A DNA stretch of 64,000 bases. Origin: Ereboglobus sp. PH5-10 (GTDB lineage Bacteria > Verrucomicrobiota > Verrucomicrobiia > Opitutales > Opitutaceae). The DNA is taken from contig NZ_JAQFIP010000002.1 in assembly GCF_029504735.1 (NCBI RefSeq), positions 124,001 to 188,000 of the forward strand, read 5' to 3'. Shown piece after piece: positions 1 through 8,587 of this stretch (position 1 is its first letter; every line of letters starts with the position of its first letter). Made by a program: the position numbers and the translations under genes. The notes beneath the pieces are model-generated. The model saw only the letters and a list, made by a program, of their open reading frames with translations, ran no database searches and had not been told where the DNA came from.

Positions 1-289
1 CGGCCTCGGCGGCGGCGAGCGCGGCACCGGCTTGCGCGACTTCCTGCTCGTAGGGCGCGGCGTCAATGCGGGCAATTGTCTCGCCGGGCGCGACGGGGTC
101 GCCCTCGTCCTTGAGGATTTCGGTGACGCGGCCGGAAACGCGAAAGCCGAGATTCACTTCGCGGATATCGACATTGCCGTGGAGCGTGAGGTGCGTGGCG
201 TCCTGTTTTTCGAGGGACGAGTGCCAGAACCACGCGCCCAAGCCGGCGGCGGCGGCGAGAAAAAGAATGAGGGGGATTTTGCGTTTCAT
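1..289 (-). CDS. HlyD-family periplasmic adaptor (YbhG-like), partial
   Basis: N-terminal part of a membrane-fusion adaptor protein; the rest lies beyond the left edge. The reading frame begins with MKRKIPLILFLAAAAGLGAW, a membrane anchor of about 20 residues, followed by a biotinyl-lipoyl-like segment (HGNVDIREVNLGFRVSGRV, then DEGDPVAPGETIARID) and the start of an alanine-rich coiled coil. Such proteins link an inner-membrane ABC or MFS exporter to an outer-membrane channel. The ATG overlaps the stop codon of the upstream TetR gene as ATGA, so the two genes form one unit. This TetR-adaptor order matches the cecR-ybhG arrangement of enterobacteria, where ABC-2 exporter genes follow; that part is not visible here. 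Confidence 0.85.
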   Translation of the reverse strand, partial: MKRKIPLILFLAAAAGLGAWFWHSSLEKQDATHLTLHGNVDIREVNLGFRVSGRVTEILKDEGDPVAPGETIARIDAAPYEQEVAQAGAALAAAEA

Positions 290-969
290 GTGCGTGCGGG
301 TTTGGCGAGTTTGTCGATGTTTTCGCTTAAAATGGCGGAGATCGTAGCGCGGGTTTGTCGGTCCAGCGTGTTCTTTCCGAGCCGGCGGCAGATCGCGGCG
401 TTGGCGAACACGAATGAGAGGATTTGCCCGAAAAGCATGTGCGCGCGGATAATGCACTCCTGCGTTTCGGGGTTTCGTCCCGTTGCGATGCCAAAAAGCC
501 GGGTGACCGTTTTGTGCAATGTCTCCATGCCGCTGCCAAACACGATGTCGAAACCGGCGGTGGGTTGCGTTTGCTCCCGGACAATCAACCTGGCGGCCAG
601 CAGTATTTCACCCGAACTCAATGCGTTGTTTGCAAAGCCGCCCAGCAGCGTCTTGAGCATGTCGCGGGCGTCCGCGCGCGACGGATTCTGGATGCGCTCG
701 TCCCCGTATGCGGCGGTGAACCTGTCCAGGGCGGCCTGCACGCGGTTCACCACGATGGAGCGAAGGAGCTCCTTGTAGAGCCGCTCCTTGCCGCCGAAAT
801 GATAGGAGACAAGGGCGACATTGGTGTTTGCGTCGCGGGCGATGTCGCGGATGGAGGCGCCGTCGTAGCCGCATTCGCCGAATATCCGGAGCGCCGAGGC
901 GAGAAGTTTTTCGCGCGCGGTCTCTGGGGCGGCCGACGGAGCCGGTTTTGCGGAGGATGTCCGGGTCAT
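286..969 (-). CDS. TetR/AcrR-family transcriptional regulator (CecR-like)
   Basis: Predicted repressor of 227 residues. A TetR helix-turn-helix occupies about residues 18-65 (ALRIFGECGYDGASIRDIA, then NVALVSYHFGGKERLY), followed by an all-helical ligand domain resembling the C-terminal domain of CecR/YbiH. The gene overlaps the downstream HlyD adaptor gene by four bases. A strong inverted repeat lies about 10 bases upstream of its start codon (979-1000), so autorepression of the regulator-exporter operon is likely. The TetR assignment is firm; the CecR-like subfamily is inferred from domain length and the neighbouring adaptor. The inducing ligand is unknown. Confidence 0.93.
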   Translation of the reverse strand: MTRTSSAKPAPSAAPETAREKLLASALRIFGECGYDGASIRDIARDANTNVALVSYHFGGKERLYKELLRSIVVNRVQAALDRFTAAYGDERIQNPSRADARDMLKTLLGGFANNALSSGEILLAARLIVREQTQPTAGFDIVFGSGMETLHKTVTRLFGIATGRNPETQECIIRAHMLFGQILSFVFANAAICRRLGKNTLDRQTRATISAILSENIDKLAKPART

Positions 970-978
970 GGCCGAATG

Positions 979-1000
979 GATTTAAACGATTGTTTAAATC
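979..1000. promoter_or_regulatory. Probable TetR operator (inverted repeat)
   Basis: Two perfect 9-base arms, GATTTAAAC at 979-987 and GTTTAAATC at 992-1000, are separated by GATT. The word TTGTTTAA at 990-997 recurs at 1011-1018, 21 bases or two helical turns downstream. The position just upstream of the minus-strand TetR start fits an autoregulatory operator. Confidence 0.6.
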
Positions 1001-1175
1001 AGTCAATCATTTGTTTAATGCCGGTGATTTAGCGCACACATGGATGGGTGTGGAGCCTCATCCGGGGGCGAAACAAAAAATGAAATAAAATTTTAATAAA
1101 ACGCCGGCTGGCGCGTTGTCATGGTGAACGCAGAGACCAACCAACAACCACTCCAGGAACGAAAGGCATAACATC

Positions 1176-1838
1176 ATGATCACCCGATTCATCATACCGG
1201 CCACAATCACCGGAACCGCATGCGCGGCCTTGTTCTTCGTAAATCCCGCCGAGCAGCAGCAGCCGCCCAAGAAGAAAGCCGAACCCATTCTTATCACCTT
1301 TCCCCCGCTGCCGCCAGTGCCTCCCCCCAAGACCCAGGAGGACGATGCAAAACCAACAATCGACGTCAGGGATATCAAACCGACGCCGATGCTCTCGCCC
1401 GTGATTTCCACGAATATCGACCCCGCTTTTGTCACGCCGTTCAACCCGATCATTCCCACTCCGGACTTCACGGGCGGCATCACCATGACGCCGCCGACTG
1501 GCAATTACGAAGATGCCGCAAATGCCGGACGGAAACTGGCCGACACATTCCGGCTGGTGGATCTCGACAACAGGCCGCAGACACTATTCCAAGCCTCGCC
1601 GGAGTATCCCTACACGCAAAAGAACACGGGCAATCCGGGCGAGGTGATCGTGAACTTCACCGTAGATGAGCGCGGTCATGTGCAGGATGTGCTGGTTGTG
1701 AAATCTTCGCATCCGGACTTTGACGCGCCGACGGTGCGCGCGGTCAGCAAGTGGCGTTTCGAGCCGGGCCGCAAAAATGGCAAGCGCGTCAAGTTCCGCA
1801 TGAGCGTGCCGATCGCATTCAACCTTAACGACGTTTGA
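1176..1838 (+). CDS. TonB-family energy transducer
   Basis: 220-residue TonB-like protein. It has an N-terminal membrane anchor (about residues 4-23), a Pro/Lys-rich linker (PPKKKAEPI, PPLPPVPPP) that would cross the periplasm, and a C-terminal TonB domain from about residue 140 ending in VKFRMSVPIAFNLNDV. The domain carries the usual hallmarks YPYTQKNTGNPGEVIVNFTVDE in part and KWRFEPGRKNGKRV. Such proteins pass proton-motive energy from ExbB/ExbD to outer-membrane receptors, but no exbB, exbD or receptor gene is adjacent. A purine-rich AGGAACGAAAGG stretch precedes the ATG. It stands alone, convergent with the BNR-repeat gene. Confidence 0.85.
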   Translation: MITRFIIPATITGTACAALFFVNPAEQQQPPKKKAEPILITFPPLPPVPPPKTQEDDAKPTIDVRDIKPTPMLSPVISTNIDPAFVTPFNPIIPTPDFTGGITMTPPTGNYEDAANAGRKLADTFRLVDLDNRPQTLFQASPEYPYTQKNTGNPGEVIVNFTVDERGHVQDVLVVKSSHPDFDAPTVRAVSKWRFEPGRKNGKRVKFRMSVPIAFNLNDV

Positions 1839-1889
1839 GCAAGCACGGTTTTGGTTCCGTGATGGAGTGAGACAAAGGGGACGGAACAA

Positions 1890-1920
1890 AGGCGCGGGTG
1901 TCGCAATGATGCCCGCGCCT
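1890..1920 (+). terminator. Possible terminator after the TonB-like gene
   Basis: AGGCGCGGG at 1890-1898 pairs with CCCGCGCCT at 1912-1920 around a 13-base loop. A modestly T-rich run (TATTTGGTTTTTG) follows after seven bases. It lies between the convergent TonB-like and BNR genes and could end either transcript, but there is no clean U tract. Confidence 0.38.
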
Positions 1921-1976
1921 CTTGCGTATTTGGTTTTTGAATACCAGGCGGCCTTGCCGGAATCCGGGCTGAAAAC

Positions 1977-3542
1977 TTACCGGGGGGCTTGAGAGGCGGC
2001 GGGCAATAATTCGGGACGCGCCTCGTCGCCGGACATTTTGTAGGGGAGTCGCCAGGTTTTTGTGCCGTCGGAATTGGTGAAATACAGGCGGGACTCGCTG
2101 AGGCGCGAGGGATCCCCGTCGGCCCAGAATGCGTAAAATGGATCGGCGGCAAGCTCGGGGCGGCGGACATAGCTGTGGTTGAACTCGCTGGAGTTGGTGA
2201 CCTTGCGCTCGCGTTTCCACGAGGCTCCGCTGTCATTGCTTGTCCATACGGCGACCTCGCCGCCGGTGCCGTGGCGCTGCGGGCCGGGTTCCGTGGGGGC
2301 GATGATTTTCCATGTGTTGCCATCCACGTAGACGCTGCCCATGTCGTAGTTGTGGCCGGAGGTGGTGACGATGCGGGTTTCCCATTTGCCGTTTGTCCAG
2401 TGCATCAGAAACCATTCGCGCGGGTCGCCCCTCGGGCCGGGTTCGCCGGCGCGGCTGACGATGCAGAGCAGGATGGGGTTTCCCGACGCGTCGAAATTGA
2501 GGTCGCAGGTATACATGAATTTTCCCTGCGATTTCAGGTCGGCGAGCAGCGCGGGGTTGGCGGGATCGGTCAGTGGAAGTTCGAGGGGCTGGCCGCTTGC
2601 GGTTGTCCATGTTTTTCCGGCGTCGGTGGTCTGCGCGTAATAGATGTTGGTGCGGCGATCCACATGGCTTTCGGGGTGGTAGTTGAAAAATGTCGCGTAT
2701 TTTGTGACGCGTTTTCCGTCGGCGTCGACGCCCGTCCATCGTCCGCTGGTTTGATAGTGTCCGCCAAAGGCCGCGAGCGGTTGATCCTCGCTCCAGGTGC
2801 GTCCGTCGGGGCTTGTTTTCCAGAAGAGGTTTCGTGCGGGGCCGTTTTTGGTGGCGCGAAAATATTTTGAGAACAGGAGGAAGAAACCGCGGCCTTCATC
2901 CGGGCCGTGCCAGACTTGCGGATAAGTGAAACTCTGCCGCTCCACGCATTCAAACTCGCCGATGTCGTAGGGGCGCGTGCTTCGGAAAACGATGCCTGGG
3001 CGTCGTCGTCCGCGTCCGCTTTTGAATACCCATATGTGTCCGTCGGAATCGATCTGGATGGAGGCGTTGTCGTGCGGATCCTTGACGGACGGGTCGGCGT
3101 AAAGCGCGACGGGGCGCGGAACAGTTTTCCTTTGGTGGTCGTAGTAGGAAACCATGATGACGAGGTTGCGCTGGTCGCGCGCGGTCGTGGCGCCCCAGGT
3201 GAAAAATGTCTTGTCCACCGCCGGCGCGTAAACGGCCAGGGGCTGGTGATTGGCGGTGTAGGTGCCGAGGCCGCCGGAATACTTGTCACCGTATTCAAAC
3301 TTGAATCCGAGCGTGAACCAGATGCCGCGATAACCGTCGGCCCTTATGGATTTGCGGATGGTTCCCGCGGGAATCGCGGGCGAGGTTTTTTTCTTGGAAT
3401 CGTAAACAAACGTGGCGCGGTTCGCAGTGTCGGTTTGCGCGTCAGGCGTTTTTTCAGCGGGAGCGGCGTCCGTCGCACGGACACCGGGCAATGCGAACGC
3501 GAGGAACGCGAGCGCGAGCGCATTGATATGAGAGCGGGGCAT
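1977..3542 (-). CDS. Exported BNR-4 repeat protein (sialidase-like fold)
   Basis: About 521 residues from the chosen ATG, which opens a good signal peptide (MPRSHINALALAFLAFALPG, then VRA). The body has the features of BNR_4 proteins: the GYRGIWFTLG opening, an early GGLGTYTANHQPLAVY segment, and repeated Asp-box-like strands such as TSPDGRTWSED, TTDAGKTWTTAS and SNDSGASWKRE. These form a six-bladed beta-propeller also used by sialidases and polysaccharide lyases. The protein is probably periplasmic or secreted and acts on carbohydrate; catalytic residues cannot be assigned. The frame stays open upstream to a GTG at 3584 overlapping the preceding gene's stop, so a 535-residue form is possible, but the signal peptide favours 3542. 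Confidence 0.78.
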   Translation of the reverse strand: MPRSHINALALAFLAFALPGVRATDAAPAEKTPDAQTDTANRATFVYDSKKKTSPAIPAGTIRKSIRADGYRGIWFTLGFKFEYGDKYSGGLGTYTANHQPLAVYAPAVDKTFFTWGATTARDQRNLVIMVSYYDHQRKTVPRPVALYADPSVKDPHDNASIQIDSDGHIWVFKSGRGRRRPGIVFRSTRPYDIGEFECVERQSFTYPQVWHGPDEGRGFFLLFSKYFRATKNGPARNLFWKTSPDGRTWSEDQPLAAFGGHYQTSGRWTGVDADGKRVTKYATFFNYHPESHVDRRTNIYYAQTTDAGKTWTTASGQPLELPLTDPANPALLADLKSQGKFMYTCDLNFDASGNPILLCIVSRAGEPGPRGDPREWFLMHWTNGKWETRIVTTSGHNYDMGSVYVDGNTWKIIAPTEPGPQRHGTGGEVAVWTSNDSGASWKRERKVTNSSEFNHSYVRRPELAADPFYAFWADGDPSRLSESRLYFTNSDGTKTWRLPYKMSGDEARPELLPAASQAPR

Positions 3543-3580
3543 GTTTTTTTGTGGGTTGTCGCGGAGTTTTCCGGCGGCCC

Positions 3581-4048
3581 TCACACGATTTCAATCACGC
3601 GGAACGAGCGGCCGGGGAGGTGGATGACGTCGTCGATATATTTGCCGAGCAGTTCGCTGCCGAGCGGGGACTGGGGGGTGACGATCATGATGGTTTCCCC
3701 CTGGAAGGCGAACTCCACACCGCCGTTGCGGGGGCCGAGAAAATATTTCGAGGGCTTGCCGCGAAGCTCGAGCGTGATCACCGCGCCGACGGCCACGGGC
3801 TGGCCGATTTCAAATGCGGGGAGGTCCAGGGTTTTGTAGAACTCGATGTTGTCGCGTATTTCGCCGGCGAGGTTGGCCTGGCTTTCGGCGAGATAGGCGG
3901 CTTCCTGGCCGTGTGTTTCGTATTTTGTGGTGGCCTTGCTTTCCTCGTGGGTGGCTTCTTCGCGCGCCATGAGGGCGGCGCGTGAAAGCATGTCGAGGTC
4001 GGCTTGCAGTTTTTCGAGGAGAGCCTGTCGGAGAATGTTTTTGTCCAT
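3581..4048 (-). CDS. GreA/GreB-family elongation-factor-like protein
   Basis: 155 residues. The N-terminal half is a predicted coiled coil with EEATHEESKATTKYETHGQEA near residues 27-47, a block typical of the short GreA/GreB-like family. The C-terminal half is the FKBP-like Gre domain ending in TPQSPLGSELLGKYIDDVI and a basic strand. Gre factors enter the RNA polymerase secondary channel and stimulate transcript cleavage; whether this short variant cleaves or only binds polymerase is unknown. ATG at 4048 is chosen because it gives the normal family length; the open frame further upstream runs into the next gene. Only 8 bases separate it from the upstream flavodoxin-ferredoxin gene, so co-transcription is likely. 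Confidence 0.85.
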   Translation of the reverse strand: MDKNILRQALLEKLQADLDMLSRAALMAREEATHEESKATTKYETHGQEAAYLAESQANLAGEIRDNIEFYKTLDLPAFEIGQPVAVGAVITLELRGKPSKYFLGPRNGGVEFAFQGETIMIVTPQSPLGSELLGKYIDDVIHLPGRSFRVIEIV

Positions 4049-4056
4049 TGGTTTTT

Positions 4057-4848
4057 TTAGATAAAAATTTCGGGTTCGCGACGAGTCATAAAAAGTGTTT
4101 CGAGCCGGTTGACCGTTGCAAGAATTCGCGGGTCTTCCATGTGGCGCGCGTCGTTGGGGCAGACTTTTACGCAGTAGCAGCAACTGATGCATTTATCCTT
4201 GTCGGTCAGGCGCGGATTCTGGCGGTCAATCGCCTCCGTCGGGCATCCTTCGACGCACGTGTGGCAATCAATGCAGTTGTCGTTTGCGACGGGGGTGATC
4301 CCGGAATTAACAACGGGTTTTTCGTAGGGAAAATGTCCGGGCACGTCGACTAGGCCGCTCGCGTCCATCGTTGCGGATGCGTGGGCTTGCGCCTTTTGCA
4401 GGAAGCGGGCGCCGAAGCTGTTTCCGGCGGTGGCATCGTCAGCGTCGGGACGGTTGGCGGCGACCTTGCCTGTGTAGGAATGCTCGCCGAGAAACGCGCC
4501 CGCGGCGATGGGCATGAAGCCGGCGGCGATCGCACAGTTTTTCAATTCGATGAGCGCGTCGTCGTAGTGGCGATTGCCATACACGGCCACGATGGCCGCG
4601 GGGGTTTTGTCCGCGGTGATGCCGGCGAAAAACTCATTTGAGATGCCGGGCAGCCGTCCGCCGTAGACCGGAAGCGCGATGACAACGAGGTCTTTGCTGG
4701 AGAAGTGGTGCGGCTGCTTGCGGCTGGAAACCGCGGTGCGGTCGATTTCCTGAAGGGGCAGGGCGATGCCCGCCGCGATGTTTTGGACTGTGCGCCGCGT
4801 GGTGCCGGTGGGACTGAAATAGACGAGGCTGAGTTTTTCGAAGCTCAT
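4057..4848 (-). CDS. EFR1-family flavodoxin-ferredoxin protein
   Basis: 263 residues. The N-terminus is a flavodoxin-like domain with the FMN-phosphate loop SPTGTTRRT (about residues 12-20) and the YGGRLPG loop. The C-terminus carries two 4Fe-4S motifs, CIDCHTCVEGCP and CISCCYCVKVCP, spaced as in bacterial 2[4Fe-4S] ferredoxins. This matches the EFR1 (ferrodoxin) family. It should shuttle electrons in the cytoplasm between an FMN and two clusters; the partner enzyme is unknown. It heads a likely two-gene unit with the Gre-like gene and is transcribed away from hemB. Confidence 0.88.
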   Translation of the reverse strand: MSFEKLSLVYFSPTGTTRRTVQNIAAGIALPLQEIDRTAVSSRKQPHHFSSKDLVVIALPVYGGRLPGISNEFFAGITADKTPAAIVAVYGNRHYDDALIELKNCAIAAGFMPIAAGAFLGEHSYTGKVAANRPDADDATAGNSFGARFLQKAQAHASATMDASGLVDVPGHFPYEKPVVNSGITPVANDNCIDCHTCVEGCPTEAIDRQNPRLTDKDKCISCCYCVKVCPNDARHMEDPRILATVNRLETLFMTRREPEIFI

Positions 4849-4963
4849 TGTGTGTTGTCAGATTGAGTGCTTTTTGGCGCGGGGCGAGGGATTTTTATCT
4901 GGTGCGCGCGTTTGTGTTCGCGCACGAAAAATCGAATTGGCGAAACCGTGTTCCGGCGGTTTT

Positions 4964-5998
4964 ATGCAAAACATGCCTTCCCAGCCTTCCTCCGGTTTCA
5001 AACTTGATTTGCCTGCGCGTCCGCGCCGGCTGCGCCGCAACGCGAGTGTGCGCGCGCTTGTGGAGGAGACCGTGCTGCGTCCGGCGGATTTTATCGCGCC
5101 GCTGTTTGTGATCGACGGGAAGGGCGCGCCGGAGCCAATCGCCTCGATGCCGGGCGTGGCGCGTTTTAACGTCGCGGATTTGGTGCGGGAGTGCCGCGCG
5201 CTTTGGAAACTCGGCGTGCCGGCGGTCGCGTTGTTTCCCAAAATCGACGCCAGGCTCAAGGATCCCTCGGGCTCGATTGCGCTTGATGAGGACGCCTTGG
5301 TTTTGCGCGCCGTGCGCGCCGTGAAAAAAGCGCTGCCCGGGCTGGTCGTGATGACGGACATAGCGCTCGATCCTTACACGAGTCACGGGCACGACGGTTT
5401 GCTTTCTGACGATGGACGCGAGGTTCTGAACGACGCCACCGTGGAGGTGCTCGCAAAAATGGCCGTGCTGCATGCGCGCGCGGGCGTGGATTTTGTCGCG
5501 CCGTCCGACATGATGGACGGGCGCATCGCGGCGATTCGCAAGGCGCTCGACGCGGAGGGATTTGATCAGACCGCGATCATGGCGTATTCGTCGAAATTCG
5601 CGTCGGCATATTACGGACCGTTTCGCGACGCGGTCGGCAGCGCCAAGGCCGCGGGCACGAGCTTGCTCGACAAGCGCACCTATCAGCTCAATCCCGCCAA
5701 CCGCCGCGAGGCGATTGCCGAGGCGATCATCGACGAGGGCGAGGGCGCGGACATCCTGATGGTGAAACCCGCCGGCCCTTATCTGGACATCATCCGCGAC
5801 GTGCGCGAGGTCACTCGCAAGCCGCTCGCCGCGTATCAGGTTTCGGGTGAATACGCTCAGCTGCATGCCGCCGCGAAACTCGGCTGGCTCGATCTTGAGC
5901 GCACGAGCATGGAGTCGGTGCTCGCAATCAAGCGCGCCGGCGCGGACATGATTCTGACGTATTTTGCCAAAACTCTGGCAGTGCGCTTGAAAGCGTGA
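4964..5998 (+). CDS. hemB: Delta-aminolevulinic acid dehydratase (porphobilinogen synthase)
   Basis: Condenses two 5-aminolevulinates into porphobilinogen in tetrapyrrole synthesis, in the cytoplasm. The 344-residue protein has both Schiff-base lysines: K211 in AYSSKFASAYYGPFR and K268 in MVKPAGPYLD. The metal-site loop reads DIALDPYTSHGHDG, in which the zinc-binding cysteines of the E. coli type are replaced by Asp/Ala, pointing to a magnesium-type enzyme. ATG 4964 is preferred over the upstream ATG at 4850, since the extra 38 residues resemble no HemB N-terminus. It is divergent from the flavodoxin-ferredoxin gene. Confidence 0.97.
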   Translation: MQNMPSQPSSGFKLDLPARPRRLRRNASVRALVEETVLRPADFIAPLFVIDGKGAPEPIASMPGVARFNVADLVRECRALWKLGVPAVALFPKIDARLKDPSGSIALDEDALVLRAVRAVKKALPGLVVMTDIALDPYTSHGHDGLLSDDGREVLNDATVEVLAKMAVLHARAGVDFVAPSDMMDGRIAAIRKALDAEGFDQTAIMAYSSKFASAYYGPFRDAVGSAKAAGTSLLDKRTYQLNPANRREAIAEAIIDEGEGADILMVKPAGPYLDIIRDVREVTRKPLAAYQVSGEYAQLHAAAKLGWLDLERTSMESVLAIKRAGADMILTYFAKTLAVRLKA

Positions 5999-6082
5999 TC
6001 GCCACCAACAGCCGCGCAGTTTTCCCGAGTGATTCGCGTGGATGCCAAACGCGCGAAGCGCGAAAAAAATAAAAAAAAGCTG

Positions 6083-6129
6083 TTACCTTGTCCGGCAGGC
6101 GCGGTTTATAGGGGACAACAAATAGTCCC
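6083..6129 (+). promoter_or_regulatory. Possible promoter and leader hairpin of the ABC exporter genes
   Basis: TTACCT at 6083-6088 and TATAGG at 6107-6112 are spaced by 18 bases, a plausible but weak sigma-70-type pair. GGGAC (6112-6116) can pair with GTCCC (6125-6129) just before the ATG at 6136, and no Shine-Dalgarno sequence is visible in that short leader. Confidence 0.3.
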
Positions 6130-6135
6130 GCATTA

Positions 6136-7035
6136 ATGCTTTCCATACGATCCATCACCAAACGCTTCGGCGGGTTCACCGCGCTGGACGAGGTTTCCCT
6201 CGAAATATCCCCGGGCGAATGTTTCGGCCTGCTCGGGCCAAACGGCGCCGGCAAGACGACGCTCATGTCGCTCATCGCCGGGCTTCGCAAACCGGACGGC
6301 GGCATGATTTCGCCCGGCAAATCCGGCGCGCGCGCCTCGCTTGGCTTGGTGCCGCAAAACGTCGCGCTCTACACCGACCTGACCGCCGGGCAGAACTTGG
6401 AAATCTTTGGCAAGCTGCAGGGATTGCGCGGCGCGACATTGCGCGAGCGGGTGGGGGAGGCGCTTGAGGCCGTGCAGCTTTCGGAACGCCGCAAGGATGT
6501 CGTGAAAACATTTTCGGGCGGCATGCAGCGCCGCCTTAATCTTGCCGCGGCGCTCCTGCACCGACCGGGGTTGCTGCTTTGCGACGAGCCGACCGTCGGC
6601 GTCGATCCCCAGTCGCGCAACGCCATCTTCGACTACCTCGGGCAACTCAATCGCGACGGGCTCACGATCATTTATTCCACGCATTACATGGAGGAGGCGG
6701 CGCGCCTCTGCTCGCGCATCGGCATCATTGACCACGGGAAAATCCTCGCGCTCGGCACGCTCGACGAGCTGCTTGCGCTGCTGCCGTTCGAGGACGAGAT
6801 CATTTTTCCAAACACATCCGAAACGAAACTTTTCGCAGAGCGCATGGCGCCGCATGGAAAACTTGTTTCGGAAAATGGCGCGCAATATCGATTCTTTCCG
6901 CAGCTTAAACTCTCGGAGTTTTACCGGCGCGCGGAGGAACTCAACCTGCCCGCGCGACTTTTCGCGCAGCAACGTCCCACGCTCGAGGCGGTGTTCTTGC
7001 ACCTGACCGGGCGCACCTTGCGCGACACGAAATAA
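6136..7035 (+). CDS. ABC exporter ATP-binding protein (ABC-2 type)
   Basis: 299-residue ATPase subunit. Walker A GPNGAGKT is at 34-41, Q-loop glutamine near 74, signature FSGGMQRR near 126-133, Walker B LLLCDE at 146-151, and the switch histidine in STHYMEE near 183. The C-terminal 80 residues form the extra domain seen in CcmA/DrrA-like exporters. It is followed after 36 bases by the ABC-2 permease, so the two should form one efflux pump. The substrate cannot be read from sequence. The adaptor at the left edge belongs to a different operon, but the pairing type (adaptor plus ABC-2) is similar. Confidence 0.93.
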   Translation: MLSIRSITKRFGGFTALDEVSLEISPGECFGLLGPNGAGKTTLMSLIAGLRKPDGGMISPGKSGARASLGLVPQNVALYTDLTAGQNLEIFGKLQGLRGATLRERVGEALEAVQLSERRKDVVKTFSGGMQRRLNLAAALLHRPGLLLCDEPTVGVDPQSRNAIFDYLGQLNRDGLTIIYSTHYMEEAARLCSRIGIIDHGKILALGTLDELLALLPFEDEIIFPNTSETKLFAERMAPHGKLVSENGAQYRFFPQLKLSEFYRRAEELNLPARLFAQQRPTLEAVFLHLTGRTLRDTK

Positions 7036-7071
7036 ACCGGCGCGAACCACTCACCCCTGATTTTTTGAAGC

Positions 7072-8424
7072 ATGTCCATCATCCTCACTTTGCTCCGCAA
7101 GGAATATCTGATTTTCAAGTGCGATCGCGCCGCGTTCGCGCTCACTTTTCTCGTTCCGGCGCTGATGATTTATATATTCGGCATGGTCTTTGGCATTAAT
7201 CGAGCCGACACCGGCCCGAGGGGAATTCCCCTGGCTGTCGTCAACGAGTGCGACAATCCGGCCGCGCGGCACCTGGTCGATGTGCTGCGCGCCGAAAAGG
7301 GTTTCAGGATAATCACCACGACAACGCCGGACGGCGGCGCGGAGCGCGAGCTTGAGGCGGGCGACTTGAAACCGCTCATGCGCGACAATGTGTTTCGTTT
7401 TGCAATCGTGATTCCCTCAAACCTGATTGAAACCAGCTCGCCCGGCGTGAACCTGAAACTGCTTTCCAACCCGCGCAACGAGATCGAAACACAAACAGTC
7501 AATGGCCTGCTGCAAAAATGTATTTTTTCAAACGTCCCCCAACTGCTCGGCCAGTCGATGCAAGCCAGCATGAAATCGATGCTCGGCGGCGCGGGGAAGG
7601 ACAAGTTCAACCGCAACATCGCGGGCGCCATTTCAGAATCGTTTGGCGTCAATGAATCCGAGGTGCTCAGGGAGCTTGAGGCGGGCAACTTCGGATTCGA
7701 CCGGATGACCTCCCGCGACGGGGACGCCGCCGATGGCGGAAAAACAAAGAAAGGCAATCCGCTCGGCGAACTAATAAAAATCGAAAACGAGCAGGTGGTC
7801 GGCAAGGATGTGAAAAGTCCCGCGGCGGCGCGCAATGTGGGCGCGTGGGCGGTCATGTTTCTCCTGTTTTCGGTCTCCCATCTGGCGATCACGCTTTTTG
7901 AGGAGAAACGCGCCGGTTTGCTTCAACGGTTGATGTCCTCCTCGGTGCGGCCCTCGCATGTGCTGTGGAGCAAATTTTTGTTCGGTGTGCTTCTCGGACT
8001 TGTGCAATTGATGGCGCTTTTCTGCGCGGGCCGCTTGCTATACGGGCTGGATATCGTCTCGCACTTTGGTCAGCTCCTGCTGATGAGCGCGGCTGCCGCG
8101 GGGGCATGCGCGGGCTTCGGAATGTTGATTGCGTCAATCGCCCGCACCTCCGCCGCTGCGGGGTTCCTGACAACACTTTTGGTGATGCTGATGAGCTGCC
8201 TCGGCGGCGCATGGGTGCCGGTTTCGTTCATGCCGGAAGTCGTCCAAAAAATCAGCGTGTTCACGATTCCTTACTGGGTCATCGAGGGATTCATGCAAGT
8301 ATTCTGGGAGGGCGGTTCGCTCGCGCGACTCGCGCCGACAGTCGGCGTGCTGTGCGGCATCACACTCGCCGCGATGAGCGTGGCCTGGTGGCGGTTCAAA
8401 CGCGGGACGATTTTTGAGCCCTGA
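7072..8424 (+). CDS. ABC-2 family exporter permease
   Basis: 450-residue inner-membrane protein. One N-terminal membrane helix (about residues 22-42, FALTFLVPALMIYIFGMVFGI) is followed by a large extracytoplasmic domain of about 200 residues, then about five more helices from residue 255 including the VMFLLFSVSHLAITLFEEKRAGLLQRLMSSSV region in part, typical of ABC2_membrane_3 proteins such as YbhS/YhhJ. It partners the ATPase encoded just upstream. The large soluble domain suggests contact with a periplasmic adaptor. Substrate unknown. Confidence 0.9.
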   Translation: MSIILTLLRKEYLIFKCDRAAFALTFLVPALMIYIFGMVFGINRADTGPRGIPLAVVNECDNPAARHLVDVLRAEKGFRIITTTTPDGGAERELEAGDLKPLMRDNVFRFAIVIPSNLIETSSPGVNLKLLSNPRNEIETQTVNGLLQKCIFSNVPQLLGQSMQASMKSMLGGAGKDKFNRNIAGAISESFGVNESEVLRELEAGNFGFDRMTSRDGDAADGGKTKKGNPLGELIKIENEQVVGKDVKSPAAARNVGAWAVMFLLFSVSHLAITLFEEKRAGLLQRLMSSSVRPSHVLWSKFLFGVLLGLVQLMALFCAGRLLYGLDIVSHFGQLLLMSAAAAGACAGFGMLIASIARTSAAAGFLTTLLVMLMSCLGGAWVPVSFMPEVVQKISVFTIPYWVIEGFMQVFWEGGSLARLAPTVGVLCGITLAAMSVAWWRFKRGTIFEP

Positions 8425-8587
8425 GCGGCGCGGCCGACGGGACTTGAAACATGGCGTGGCGGGCGAGCTTGGCTTGCGCGACCCGGAAGGTCATTGGCCG
8501 GTGCAATATGCACCGCGGCGTTGCGTTGGAATCATTCGGCATAATTTGCAACATCCCGTCGCTTTTGTTTTCATACTGTTACTGCCC

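Noticed and set aside
4850-4963. 38-residue N-terminal extension of HemB
   Set aside because: The extension has no similarity to HemB N-termini, contains unusual Cys/Arg content, and overlaps the promoter region between divergent genes.
6050-6076. CGCGC-GAA-GCGCG stem followed by an A-rich run, considered as a terminator for hemB
   Set aside because: The A run is on the plus strand after the stem, so a plus transcript would not have the required U tract; on the minus strand the T run precedes the stem.
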